A stretch of DNA of 64,000 nt from Algisphaera sp039180025 (GTDB lineage Bacteria > Planctomycetota > Phycisphaerae > Phycisphaerales > Phycisphaeraceae). Shown in pieces: positions 9,392 to 18,092 of this stretch. The stretch's first letter is position 1. Every line of letters begins with the position of its first letter. The notes under the pieces are model-generated. The model ran no database searches and was not told the DNA's origin. It saw nothing but the letters and a program-made list of their open reading frames with translations. The position numbers and the translations under genes were made by a program. The stretch is taken from assembly GCA_039180025.1 (NCBI GenBank), contig JBCDDZ010000015.1:6396-70395 (forward strand), written 5' to 3'.

Positions 9392-11551
9392 GTGAATTTC
9401 AAAACCACTTTGGTCTTGCTCCTGTCCCTCGCCGCCCTGGCCGGCCTCACGCTGCTGCTGCTCGCCCGCCAGAACCCCGCCCCCCCCGTTGCCGCCCCCC
9501 CCACGCCCCTGGTGACCGGCCGTACGTTTACCCGCATCGTGCTCCGCCCCGCGGTGGACGCGCCGCCGATCGAGCTTGATTTCGAGGACGGCCGCTGGTG
9601 GCAGACCGAGCCGGTCCGCTTCCCCGTGGCCGACGACGCGGTCGAAAACCTCGTCAACACCGCCCTGGCGCTCATCCCGCTGCCGCTGGACGACCCGCCC
9701 GCCCCGACCGACGTCGGCCTTGCACCGCCGCGGGCCACGATCACCTACCACACCCCCGAAGGTTCGCAAACGCTTCGTCTGGGTGATATTACCGTGGCCG
9801 GCACCGCGTACCTTGGAACCCCCGACCGGCCCGGACAGGTCCGGCTGGTCGACGCGGCGCTGCACCGGCTGGTTCAGTCGGCCCGCCCGGCCGCGTGGCG
9901 GCCCGAAGCCTTGCCCACGTTCGACCCCCGCCGCGTCACCCGGATCGAGCGTCGGCTCCCGACCCGTACCGACCTGATCACCCGCTCGGCCGAGCGCTGG
10001 TCCCTCGGCGAGGGCGAGACCCAGCGGGCCCGCCCCGCCGCCGCCGAGCGTCTCGCCGCCGCGGCCGCCGACCTGCGTCCACTCAGCTACGTCAGCGACG
10101 ACCCCGCCGCGCTCACGCAGTACGGCCTCGACGAACCCAATCTCGAGATCACCCTCACCCGGTCCACCGGCCAGACCCAGACCCTGCGGCTCGGCTCCCC
10201 GGCCGACCTCGCCCGCCAGACCGTCTACGCCACCTGGTCGGATACCGCCGCCGCTTCCCCCGTGGTCTTTACCCTCGCGACCGATTCTCTAGTCCCACTC
10301 TTCATCCACCCCGACTCGCTGCGCGACCCGCGTCTGGTCACCGCCGACCCTGCCGCGGTCCGCGGGCTGCGAGTCAACCGGGTGGGCCGAGACCTGGTCG
10401 AAATCAGACGCCAGCCCTCCGCCGGGCCCGACGCCAACCCGTTTTCCTTTACCCAGCCGCAGACCCCCTACGCCCCGGACCAGCGGCTCGCGCTCGACTG
10501 GCTGGGCACCCTCCACGGCGCCGAGCCCACCGGCTGGACCCGTGCGCCCCGTGAAGCCCAGGCACCCCTCGCCGTGGCACAGCTCCAGCTCGCCGGCGAC
10601 CGGGCCGAGTTCGTCCGCCTCTATGCCGACCGCGACGGCCGGGAAGACGTCCTCCTCGCCGTCCGCGAGAATGAATCCGTCGCCGCACTGGTGCCGCGCG
10701 AGCAGCTCGCCCCGCTGCTCGCGCCGCTGATTACCCTCCGTGACCGCACCCTCCCGCCGCCGTCGGAGCCCATCACCGCCGTTCGCCTCACCCGCGACGA
10801 TCAGCATGAGTTTCTTTTTGAGAAGCAAGCCACCGGCAACGCCGCGGGATCCCCCGATGCGGGCGCCTGGACCCTCAGCCAGGACCCGCCGGGGCCGTGG
10901 GAAGAAGAAAGCTTTGCCCGCCTGCTCGCCTGGCTCGAGACGCCGCTGGCCCAGGCGTGGACCCCGCTCCCCGAACTGCCCCGCGGCCCCACCGCCCGCC
11001 TCTCGCTGGGCCCCGACCGCCCCGCTTACACCGTGAGTGTCGATCAGAATCTGGCCACCCGTACCGACCTGCCCGGGGTTTTCCGGCTGCCGCCCGGCAC
11101 CGCCGAACGCTTCGCCGCCGAGTACCGCGACCGCCTGATCCTGCCTCTGCGTTCCGAAGAAATCGCGTCGGTGCAGGTCGCCGGCTCCGCCGAGCCCGAT
11201 CCCCTGTCCCCGGCCGGTCCGCGCGGGGTCACCCTCCGCCGCGGCGACGACGGCGTCTTCCGGAACGGCCGGGACGAGCGCTACGAACCGCAGGCCGACG
11301 CCGCCGCGGTCTTCAACGCTTTCGCGGGCTTCACCGCCAAACGTATCTTGGATCTACCCCCCGACGCCCCCCGCGCCGCACCGGTGCGGACCTTCACCCT
11401 CGAGACCTCCGCGGGAGAGAGCCTCACGCTCCGCCGCGGGGCCAACGGCGTGTGGTCGCACCGCGACCAATCGTTTTATATTTCGCCCACCGTCGATCAA
11501 ATTCTGACCCGGTTCGCGTCGGCGGTTCCCGCGCCCGCGGCGTCCCCCTGA
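9392..11551 (+). CDS. DUF4340-domain membrane-anchored protein
   Basis: A 719-residue protein with an N-terminal membrane helix (about 5-25, FKTTLVLLLSLAALAGLTLLLL region) and a long extracytoplasmic part holding repeated DUF4340-like units, e.g. ADLRPLSYVSDDPAALTQYG followed by LTLTRSTGQTQTLRLG-type strands, and again near the C-terminus. I prefer the GTG start giving MNFKTTLV because it puts the helix at the N-terminus; an ATG 16 codons upstream is also possible. DUF4340 proteins commonly sit downstream of GldG-like genes, and this one follows by about 60 bases. Function unknown; probably an accessory of the transporter. Confidence 0.82.
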   Translation: MNFKTTLVLLLSLAALAGLTLLLLARQNPAPPVAAPPTPLVTGRTFTRIVLRPAVDAPPIELDFEDGRWWQTEPVRFPVADDAVENLVNTALALIPLPLDDPPAPTDVGLAPPRATITYHTPEGSQTLRLGDITVAGTAYLGTPDRPGQVRLVDAALHRLVQSARPAAWRPEALPTFDPRRVTRIERRLPTRTDLITRSAERWSLGEGETQRARPAAAERLAAAAADLRPLSYVSDDPAALTQYGLDEPNLEITLTRSTGQTQTLRLGSPADLARQTVYATWSDTAAASPVVFTLATDSLVPLFIHPDSLRDPRLVTADPAAVRGLRVNRVGRDLVEIRRQPSAGPDANPFSFTQPQTPYAPDQRLALDWLGTLHGAEPTGWTRAPREAQAPLAVAQLQLAGDRAEFVRLYADRDGREDVLLAVRENESVAALVPREQLAPLLAPLITLRDRTLPPPSEPITAVRLTRDDQHEFLFEKQATGNAAGSPDAGAWTLSQDPPGPWEEESFARLLAWLETPLAQAWTPLPELPRGPTARLSLGPDRPAYTVSVDQNLATRTDLPGVFRLPPGTAERFAAEYRDRLILPLRSEEIASVQVAGSAEPDPLSPAGPRGVTLRRGDDGVFRNGRDERYEPQADAAAVFNAFAGFTAKRILDLPPDAPRAAPVRTFTLETSAGESLTLRRGANGVWSHRDQSFYISPTVDQILTRFASAVPAPAASP

Positions 11552-11574
11552 CGCTTCGCCGCTCGACGTAACGC

Positions 11575-13059
11575 TTAGACCCGCTGCGTTTCGCGCTGCT
11601 CTTTGGCCAGGTCGCTACGCGTCGTCTCGAGATCAGAGAGGTATCCCGCGTCGATATCGCCGGTCACGTATCGGCCGTCAAAGACCGAGCACTCGAACAG
11701 GCCGATGTGCGGGTTGCCCTCACGGGCGCATTCGATCAGGTCGCCCAAGTCTTGGTAGAGCAGCCAGTCGGCTCCGATTTCCGTGGCGATCTCGTCGATG
11801 CTCCGGCCGTGGGCGATCAGCTCGTGCGCGGCGGGCATGTCGATCCCGTAAACATTCGGGTAGCGCACCGGGGGGGCGGCGGAGCAGTAGTACACTTTTT
11901 TCGCGCCGGCTTGGCGGGCCATCTGAATAATCTGGCTGCACGTCGTGCCCCGCACGATCGAGTCGTCCACGAGGCAGACCACCTTGCCTTTGAATTCCAG
12001 CTCGATGGGATTGAGCTTCTTGCGCACGCTCTTGCGTCGCTCGGTCTGGCCCGGCATGATGAAGGTCCGACCGATGTACCGGTTTTTAATGAACCCTTCG
12101 CGGTACTTCACGCCCAACTCGACCGCCATGGACAACGCCGAGGTCCGCCCCGAGTCCGGGATCGGCATCACTACGTCGATGTCGTGGTCGGGCATGAGCC
12201 GGAGCACTTTGTCCGCGAGCTTCTCGCCCATCCGCAGCCGCGCCTTATATACGCTGATCCCGTCCACGAACGAGTCCGGGCGGGCGAGGTAGACGTGCTC
12301 GAAGATGCACGGCGAAAGCGTGGGCGACGCCGCGCACTGCCGTTCGAACACGGCCCCGGTGCGGTCGACATAGACCGCCTCGCCCGGCGCGACATCGCGT
12401 ACCGGCTCGTAGCCCAAGGCTTCGAGCGCGACCGATTCGCTGGCGAACATGGTCTCGGTGCCCTGGAGCGTTTCCCGCCGGCCGTAGATCAGCGGCCGGA
12501 TCCCGTGGGGGTCGCGGAACGCCACGACGCCGTATCCATTGATCATCGCGACCGCGGCGTACGCCCCCCGGCAGCGGCGGTGTACCTCGGCCACCGACTG
12601 AAACACCCCGTCGGGCGTCGGGGCCGGATCTCCGACCGCCAGCAACTCATGCGCAAATACGTTGAGCAGGACCTCGCTGTCCGAGGACGTGTTGACGTGC
12701 CGCAGGTCGGTCTGAAACACTTCTTTGACCAACTGATCGGCGTTGGTCAGATTGCCGTTGTGGGCGAGCGTGATCCCGTAGGGCGCGTTGACGTAGAACG
12801 GCTGGGCCTCGGCGGAGCTGGCGCAGCCCGCGGTAGGGTATCGGCAGTGACCGATCCCCATAGTGCCCATGAGCTTATTCATGTGCTTGGTCCGAAACAC
12901 ATCTCGGACCAGGCCGTTGTCTTTACGCAGGCGGAGATGCCCGCCGTCGTCGGTGGCGATCCCCGCGGCGTCCTGCCCGCGGTGCTGGAGCACGGTCAGG
13001 GCATCGTAGAGGCGCTGATTCACATTCGTTTGGGCGACCAGGCCAACGATTCCGCACAT
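11575..13059 (-). CDS. purF: Amidophosphoribosyltransferase
   Basis: First committed step of purine synthesis: PRPP plus glutamine to phosphoribosylamine. The start is chosen so that the protein begins MCGIVGLVAQ, leaving Cys2 as the N-terminal nucleophile of the glutaminase domain after Met removal; a longer start would bury this residue and no propeptide is typical here. Domain order: Ntn glutaminase (1-235, with GHCRYPTAG and NGNLTN), then phosphoribosyltransferase with the PRPP loop VVCLVDDSIVRGTT. At 494 residues it is normal length. The gene converges with the DUF4340 gene; the TSCPD gene lies upstream on the same strand. Confidence 0.96.
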   Translation of the reverse strand: MCGIVGLVAQTNVNQRLYDALTVLQHRGQDAAGIATDDGGHLRLRKDNGLVRDVFRTKHMNKLMGTMGIGHCRYPTAGCASSAEAQPFYVNAPYGITLAHNGNLTNADQLVKEVFQTDLRHVNTSSDSEVLLNVFAHELLAVGDPAPTPDGVFQSVAEVHRRCRGAYAAVAMINGYGVVAFRDPHGIRPLIYGRRETLQGTETMFASESVALEALGYEPVRDVAPGEAVYVDRTGAVFERQCAASPTLSPCIFEHVYLARPDSFVDGISVYKARLRMGEKLADKVLRLMPDHDIDVVMPIPDSGRTSALSMAVELGVKYREGFIKNRYIGRTFIMPGQTERRKSVRKKLNPIELEFKGKVVCLVDDSIVRGTTCSQIIQMARQAGAKKVYYCSAAPPVRYPNVYGIDMPAAHELIAHGRSIDEIATEIGADWLLYQDLGDLIECAREGNPHIGLFECSVFDGRYVTGDIDAGYLSDLETTRSDLAKEQRETQRV

Positions 13060-13146
13060 GATCAGTATTGTATCCAAACCGGGGCACGGCGGGTGTCGGC
13101 CGGGTTTATTTTGCTTGGGGGCGTTGTGTCGGCACCCCGCCGGGCA

Positions 13147-13524
13147 TCAGCGTCCGGTGCCGACGCGCTCGGCCGTCTCGACAAACTCCGCCTCGAGATA
13201 GCGGGCCACGTAATCGATGATGCTCTTGGCCTCGGGGACGTCCGGGTTGCCGGTCGCGCCCATGGGCTCGAAACGCATGTCCTTGAAGCGGCGCACCGCC
13301 TCGTCCAGCGGGAGCCCGTACTGCAACGCCAACGAAAACGCTCGGCAGAAGGCCTGCATCAACCCCGAAAGGGTCGAGCCTTCTTTCGACATCTTGACGA
13401 ACAACTCGCCGGGCATGCCGTCGTCGAACAGCCCGATCGTCAGGTAGCCTTCGTGCCCCATAATCTGGAACTTGTGCGTGATCGAGTCGCGGTCGGCGTT
13501 CAGCGAGCGGCGGGTGGAAACCAT
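13147..13524 (-). CDS. Stand-alone TSCPD domain (C-terminal domain of B12-dependent ribonucleotide reductase)
   Basis: A 125-residue protein matching the C-terminal TSCPD region of class II ribonucleotide reductase NrdJ: SITHKFQIMGHEGYLTIGLF, PGELFVKMSKEGSTLSGLM, FSLALQYGLPLDEAVRRF and FEPMGATGNPDVPEAKSI follow the order seen in full-length NrdJ. The catalytic barrel is absent and there is no NrdJ gene in the window. The start fits MVSTRRSLNADRDSITHKF and is preceded by a purine-rich CCAAGG. It may be a separate subunit for an NrdJ encoded elsewhere, or an independent regulator. It is about 90 bases upstream of purF, so cotranscription in a nucleotide-synthesis context is possible. Confidence 0.85.
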   Translation of the reverse strand: MVSTRRSLNADRDSITHKFQIMGHEGYLTIGLFDDGMPGELFVKMSKEGSTLSGLMQAFCRAFSLALQYGLPLDEAVRRFKDMRFEPMGATGNPDVPEAKSIIDYVARYLEAEFVETAERVGTGR

Positions 13525-13795
13525 CCTTGGTACTCCGGCAAAGGTCGCGCCCCGCAAAATAGACGGGGCAACACGGGTGAATGACGAATAAAGCAGACAA
13601 CCTAATTTAACGGCGATGTCGCCGGAACGCCATCCTCGCTTTCCGGAATGAACGGCGGTTGATGAATTCCAACAGATCGCCTCGACACACCATTCCCGTC
13701 GGTTGCCGGGGAAAGCAGACGGATCGCGGGTGGAGGGCGTCCGGGGGAACGGACGCGGTTCCCCGACTACGCTGCGAGCCCCTACCATCTCTCCC

Positions 13796-14911
13796 GTGTC
13801 CGATTCTTTCTCCTACGCGAAGCTTCTGCGCTGGTACCGCCGGCATCGACGGGACCTGCCCTTTCGGCCCGCCGCCCACCGGCCGGCCAACCCCTACCAC
13901 GTCATGGTCAGCGAGGCGATGGCCCAGCAGACCCAGATCGCCACCGTGGTCCCCTACTTCGAGCGTTTCGTCGCCGCCTTCCCGACGGTCGACGACCTGG
14001 CCCAAGCCGACCCGCGGCGGGTGTTGAGTCTTTGGCAAGGGCTCGGCTACTACCGCCGGGCCCGTCACCTCCAGGAGGCCGCTCGGCTCATCGTGGAGCA
14101 GCACCGCGGCCGCGTGCCGCGCACGTTGCCCGAACTGCTCAAGCTCCCGGGCGTTGGCCGTTATTCCGCCGGGGCCATCGCGTCGGTCGCCTACAATCTG
14201 CCCGCCCCGATCGTCGACGGCAACGTCGCCCGGGTCTACGCCCGCCACGACCTGATCCGGGCCCCGGTCGATCGGCCCGAGACCCTCAAGCGTCTCTGGG
14301 CGCTCGCGGAAGACCGTGTCCAGGCCGCGTCTCACCCCCGCGACTACAACCAGGCGGTGATGGAACTCGGGGCGTTGGTGTGCACACCCAAAAACCCGCG
14401 GTGCCTAGTTTGCCCCCTGCGTGAGTCCTGCCGCGGGCTCGCGGCGGGCTGCGCCGAAGAGCTCCCCCATAAAACCCCGAAGAAGAAACCGATCGCCGTC
14501 GCGCACACGGTCTTCGCCCTCTGCCGGCGCGACCGATTCCTCTTTGAACAGCGACCCGCCCGAGGGCTCTGGGCGAGCCTCTGGCAGCTACCCACTCTAG
14601 AAAGCCCGCTGCCCGACGACCTGCCGGGCTTACTCCTCGACCGGTTCGGCCTCCGTACCGACGCCCCCGAGCCCGTCGCGGAGTTTTCTCAGGCCACCAC
14701 CCACCGCGCGATCCGCTTCACGCTTCTGCGGTGCCCCGTGATCTCGGGCCGACTCCGTGCCCGGTCTGCCCCGTCGCATCCCCGCCCGGTCTGGCGCAGC
14801 CTCGACAACCTCGACGACTTGCCCCTGGCCAAGCCTCAGCTCACCGCTCTGAGCCACCTCCGCGGCGACGACGTCTCTGCCCGACCGCGCAAATCCCGTA
14901 AAGTCGTTTAA
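13796..14911 (+). CDS. mutY: A/G-specific adenine DNA glycosylase
   Basis: Removes adenine mispaired with 8-oxoguanine. From the GTG start chosen (VSDSFSYAKLLRWY) the protein has 371 residues. Catalytic Glu40 lies in VSEAMAQQTQ, the helix-hairpin-helix LPGVGRYSAGAI is near 117-128 and catalytic Asp141 is in VDGNVARVYAR. The [4Fe-4S] ligands follow the C-x6-C-x2-C-x5-C pattern (Cys196, 203, 206, 212). A C-terminal NUDIX-like 8-oxoG recognition domain follows (about 240-350). A start 31 codons upstream would add non-conserved sequence. The gene diverges from the TSCPD gene. Confidence 0.95.
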   Translation: MSDSFSYAKLLRWYRRHRRDLPFRPAAHRPANPYHVMVSEAMAQQTQIATVVPYFERFVAAFPTVDDLAQADPRRVLSLWQGLGYYRRARHLQEAARLIVEQHRGRVPRTLPELLKLPGVGRYSAGAIASVAYNLPAPIVDGNVARVYARHDLIRAPVDRPETLKRLWALAEDRVQAASHPRDYNQAVMELGALVCTPKNPRCLVCPLRESCRGLAAGCAEELPHKTPKKKPIAVAHTVFALCRRDRFLFEQRPARGLWASLWQLPTLESPLPDDLPGLLLDRFGLRTDAPEPVAEFSQATTHRAIRFTLLRCPVISGRLRARSAPSHPRPVWRSLDNLDDLPLAKPQLTALSHLRGDDVSARPRKSRKVV

Positions 14912-14968
14912 ACTCTAAAAAAACGGCCCACGGGCAACATACCCGTTCCGAGTTGCTAGGCTCTACAA

Positions 14969-15133
14969 ATGGACAGCAATACCCCCCCTCAGATCGATTC
15001 TGAAAGACCCGACATCAACGATTCGCAGAAAAGCACCCGCGGCGGGCCACCGTTGTGGTTAGCCATCACGATTCTTGGGGGCGTGTTTGTCGTCGGCGTG
15101 ATTGTCCTGTTCGCCGTCATGGCGGCAGGGTAA
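14969..15133 (+). CDS. Tiny single-pass membrane protein
   Basis: A 54-codon frame beginning ATG GAC AGC and ending TAA. It encodes a polar N-terminal half (MDSNTPPQIDSERPD and on to KSTRGG) and a C-terminal hydrophobic helix of about 24 residues (LWLAITILGGVFVVGVIVLF). The polar-then-helix design is typical of small regulatory or structural membrane proteins. It starts about 57 bases after mutY on the same strand and converges with the sigma-like gene. No clear Shine-Dalgarno sequence is seen. Coding status is inferred from composition only. Confidence 0.5.
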   Translation: MDSNTPPQIDSERPDINDSQKSTRGGPPLWLAITILGGVFVVGVIVLFAVMAAG

Positions 15134-15190
15134 AACGCTCAGCTCTTGACAGGCAAAGCAGCCTGGAACGGACCGAGCTTGATGCGCGTA

Positions 15191-15457
15191 TCAGACCACC
15201 GCGGATCGCGGCGACTTTAGCCAGTCGGCAACGAACGCTTGCGCATCTTTTTGCCGCTCGTGCAGCGTGAGCACCCGGGCCACCGCTTGCCTGAAGCTAT
15301 CAAGCACGCCCGTGACCCACGCCAGCGACACGTCAAGCACCAGGCCGATTTCCGCGGGCGTCAGGTCGTCGGCGAAAAACATCAGGACCACGTAACGCTC
15401 GGTCCGCTCCAGTGTCGTCAGGCATTCCCGCACCCGGGCCGCATCCGTACCACTCAT
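15191..15457 (-). CDS. Sigma-70 region 4-like helix-turn-helix protein
   Basis: An 88-residue protein resembling a free-standing sigma factor region 4: LTTLERTERYVVLMFFADDL followed by TPAEIGLVLDVSLAWVTGVL, which has the spacing of the sigma-4 helix-turn-helix that contacts the -35 element. There is no region 2. The start at MSGTDAARV is supported by GGGAGG about six bases upstream on the minus strand; a start nine codons earlier lacks such a site. It could be a DNA-binding regulator, an anti-sigma-like competitor, or the remnant of a larger sigma factor. It lies downstream of the flavodoxin gene. Confidence 0.68.
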   Translation of the reverse strand: MSGTDAARVRECLTTLERTERYVVLMFFADDLTPAEIGLVLDVSLAWVTGVLDSFRQAVARVLTLHERQKDAQAFVADWLKSPRSAVV

Positions 15458-15515
15458 CCAAGGCCTCCCTGCTAACTTATTCAACCGCTCACGGAATATA
15501 GAGCGTTAACATTGC

Positions 15516-15536
15516 GCAGCGCAGTCCGTGCGCTGC
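15516..15536. other. Perfect 8-bp inverted repeat upstream of the sigma-like gene
   Basis: GCAGCGCA and TGCGCTGC flank GTCCG. There is no T-tract on either strand, so it is more likely a protein-binding site or mRNA hairpin in the leader of the sigma-like gene than a terminator. Confidence 0.35.
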
Positions 15537-15679
15537 TTAAAGACTATCGGTCCGAGCTACCTCGTTATCTTCAAAAAAAAGTACGGCCGACCCATCGAGT
15601 CGACCGAACATAACGGGTTTCGTTGCGAATCGGCATGAACCCGGATCGCGAATGCCTCATCCCCCAAAGACTTAAGGAC

Positions 15680-16201
15680 TCAGGCGACCCCGACGCCCAA
15701 TTCCTCTTTGAGCTGCGCGACCCAGTCTTTAACGCGCTGTTCGGTGAGTTCGGGTTGGCAGTCGTCGTCGAGCGCCAGGCCACAAAATTTACCGTCGATC
15801 AGGCCCTTGGATTCTTCGAAGTCGTGGGTCGAGGGGTCGGTGAACCCGATCTGCCCCTCGGCGCCGCGGTCGAGCATTTTGGTGTACACCATCCCGATCG
15901 CGTCCTGATAGGTGTCGGGGTAACCGCCCTGATCGCCCATCCCGAACATGGCGATTTTCGTGCCCGACAGGTCCACGTCTTCGAGCTGGTCGTACACGTC
16001 CTGCCAGTCGTACTGGATCTCACCGACGTCCCAGGTCGGGATCCCGCAGAGGACAAAATCGTACCCCGCCAGACCCTCGGACCCGACCTGCGCGATGTCG
16101 TCGTAGGTTTCGAAAAAATCATCGCCGAACTCGTCGCGGATCAACTCGGCGGCGGCTTCGGTTTTCCCGGTACAGGTTCCGTAAAGAAGGGCAGCTTTCA
16201 T
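15680..16201 (-). CDS. Long-chain flavodoxin
   Basis: Small FMN electron carrier, 173 residues. The phosphate-binding loop YGTCTGKTE sits at residues 7-15; the FMN-stacking regions are GIPTWDVGEIQYDWQ (near 53-67) and GMGDQGGYPDTYQDAIG (near 87-103). The insertion after residue 115 makes it the long-chain type, which commonly substitutes for ferredoxin under iron limitation. A likely redox partner, a ferredoxin/flavodoxin-NADP reductase, is encoded at about 46 kb but is not linked. No iron-box operator was recognised upstream. The gene ends about 200 bases before the sigma-like gene. Confidence 0.93.
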   Translation of the reverse strand: MKAALLYGTCTGKTEAAAELIRDEFGDDFFETYDDIAQVGSEGLAGYDFVLCGIPTWDVGEIQYDWQDVYDQLEDVDLSGTKIAMFGMGDQGGYPDTYQDAIGMVYTKMLDRGAEGQIGFTDPSTHDFEESKGLIDGKFCGLALDDDCQPELTEQRVKDWVAQLKEELGVGVA

Positions 16202-16285
16202 CGTGGGTCGGGCCTCGGGGCGTGTAGGAATAATAGAACGGGGCTCCGCGTAGTCCGCGGTCCCAGAGTGTAGGCCCCCAGGCCC

Positions 16286-16321
16286 AAAAATGCACCCGCC
16301 TCGGCTGAGCCGAGCGGGTGC
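16286..16321 (-). terminator. Rho-independent terminator of the HPF gene
   Basis: On the minus strand a stem of about 13 bp with one bulge (GCACCCG and CGGGTGC outer arms, CTCGGC/GCCGAG inner arms) is followed by ATTTTTG. It lies 28 bases past the HPF stop codon and separates HPF from flavodoxin. Confidence 0.85.
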
Positions 16322-16348
16322 GGACGGGGAGTGATGGGTCGTCGCGGT

Positions 16349-16684
16349 TCAGCCCGCGGCGCGGACCTCGCGCAGCCGCGTGTCGCGGCGTCGGTTGAGG
16401 CTCCGCCGGACCGTGCGTTTGAGCCGGCCCGCCGCCCGGTCGATCGCTTCGAAGAGGTCCGGCGAATCCTGTTCGATCAGCACCATGCCGCCGCTGAGCA
16501 GCGCCGCCTCGAGGCAGCAGTGCATCGTCGTGCCGTGCCGTTTGCCGTGATCATCGGTCAGACGGAGGTGGACCCTCCCGATCTTGGTTTTGTAGCGGTC
16601 CAGCGCCGCGTGGAGTCGGCGGTGGGCGTGCCGCCCCACACTGTCGCTGATCTGGAAGTTCACGGCCCGTACGTCGAGATCCAT
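16349..16684 (-). CDS. hpf: Short ribosome hibernation promoting factor / RaiA family protein
   Basis: A 111-residue protein of the sigma-54 modulation/S30AE family that binds the 30S decoding region in stationary phase. The domain begins MDLDVRAVNFQISDSVGRHA, the usual strand-helix opening, and has the second strand-helix unit GMVLIEQDSPDLFEAIDRAA (near 66-85) followed by a basic tail RLKRTVRRSLNRRRD. There is no dimerising C-terminal domain, so this is the short form or YfiA-like. It has its own terminator and diverges from the receiver-ATPase gene. The exact subtype is uncertain. Confidence 0.85.
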   Translation of the reverse strand: MDLDVRAVNFQISDSVGRHAHRRLHAALDRYKTKIGRVHLRLTDDHGKRHGTTMHCCLEAALLSGGMVLIEQDSPDLFEAIDRAAGRLKRTVRRSLNRRRDTRLREVRAAG

Positions 16685-16977
16685 AAGCTGCTCCTTGAAG
16701 GTTCAAAGCCCAATACGGAAAAGCAAGCCCAGTTTTTATTATGGGTTCAGCGGGGCCAGGCTCCAAGACCTTTTAGTTTTTTTCGGTGGATCGGGCGGCG
16801 ATTGTACGGGTTGGCCGATAATAACCCTCTTGGCGGCGAGGCTTTGTTGTGGTCACCCGCTAAAACCCGATCGCTGCGGCAAAAGCTAACCCAGCGGTGC
16901 ACTTGGTCGATAAGTTATGTGGTGCAGCCCCGCGACGCTGGGGTTCACCGCCTGCGCTCCGCGAAAGTACTTTCATT

Positions 16978-17889
16978 ATGTCCCGCATTCTGGTCATCAA
17001 TCCCGACGACGACCACCGTCAACTCACGCTGAAACTGCTCAACGGCAGCGCGGACTGGTACGCCGAGCCCTGCAGCTCGATCGAACGCGCCACCGAAGAC
17101 CTAGCCAACGGCGAATACCACCTGGTGGTCATCGACCTGGGGCTGGCGGACGCCAACGGCCACGCCTTTCTGATGGAACTGCTCGCGACCGACCCGCTGC
17201 GGCCGGTCCTGGTCACCGGGACCGACAGCAAGGTCGACCAGGTCGTCCAGGCGCTCGAAGCCGGCGCGGCTGGTTTTGTCCACACCGCCCGGCTCCAGGC
17301 CGACCTGATCTCCACCCTCGACCGGGTCATGGCCGCCGCCCACCGCAGCCAGATCCACGCCCGGCTCCTGGACTGCATGACCTCGAGCACCAGCACGTTC
17401 GTCATCGACAACGACCCGCTGCTGCTCCCCACGCTGCTCACCCGTTTCCAGGCCAGCGCGACCCTGTTCGGGGTCTGCGACCCGTCGGACCGCACGCGGA
17501 TCGGGATCGCTCTCGAAGAAGCGCTCTCGAACGCGCTCTACCACGGCAACTTGGAAGTCAGCTCCCAATTGCGTGAAGAAAGCCTGGAAGACTACTTCGA
17601 ACTTGCCGGGGAACGCCGAGAGTCCGTCCCCTACCGAGACCGCCGGATCTATGTGACCGAAATCCTCACCGACGAGTACGCCCAGTTCGTGATCCGCGAC
17701 GAAGGCCCGGGCTTCGATACGTCAAAGCTTCTTGAGGAAGTCGATGCGGACAACCTCGATGCGCTCTCGGGACGCGGCTATCTGCTTATGAAGTCGTTTA
17801 TGGACGAGGTGTCCTACAATGAACAGGGTAATGAGGTCACGCTGATTAAGCGAAAAAAAAGCAAAGCCGGCCTGACCCTCGCGGCATAA
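16978..17889 (+). CDS. Receiver domain fused to HATPase_c (RsbW-like) domain
   Basis: A 303-residue regulator. Residues 1-120 form a receiver domain with acidic NPDDD (8-12), a probable phospho-acceptor Asp53 in VVIDLGL and the Thr of VLVTGTD; the conserved lysine expected after strand 5 is missing, the region reading AGFVHTARLQ. Residues about 165-300 form a GHKL ATPase with an N-box EEALSNALYHGNLE, G1 box DEGPGFD and G2 box SGRGYLLMKSFMDEVSYN, typical of anti-sigma serine kinases. It is not a normal histidine kinase, since no H-box is present. It could control a partner-switching cascade. No antagonist gene adjoins it. A longer frame upstream lacks conservation. Confidence 0.85.
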   Translation: MSRILVINPDDDHRQLTLKLLNGSADWYAEPCSSIERATEDLANGEYHLVVIDLGLADANGHAFLMELLATDPLRPVLVTGTDSKVDQVVQALEAGAAGFVHTARLQADLISTLDRVMAAAHRSQIHARLLDCMTSSTSTFVIDNDPLLLPTLLTRFQASATLFGVCDPSDRTRIGIALEEALSNALYHGNLEVSSQLREESLEDYFELAGERRESVPYRDRRIYVTEILTDEYAQFVIRDEGPGFDTSKLLEEVDADNLDALSGRGYLLMKSFMDEVSYNEQGNEVTLIKRKKSKAGLTLAA

Positions 17890-18092
17890 AGCCGATCGCG
17901 CGCGGATAGCCGCCCCACCGGCTCGCTTGTCGCGGCCCATACTCTTCCTTCACCAACCGCTGCTTCCTCGCGTGATGAAGCCTATCCATATAAAGGAATA
18001 GGCAGACACCGCTCCGGAAAAACTCCGAACGGAATCGCGTGGCCGTTCCGGGGGGCTTCCAAGAGCGGGCTCCGGGAAACTTCCGGGGTGGG

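Noticed and set aside
11707..13584. 625-residue open frame antisense to purF and the TSCPD gene
   Set aside because: Both opposite-strand genes have complete family motifs; this frame shows none and crosses their boundary.
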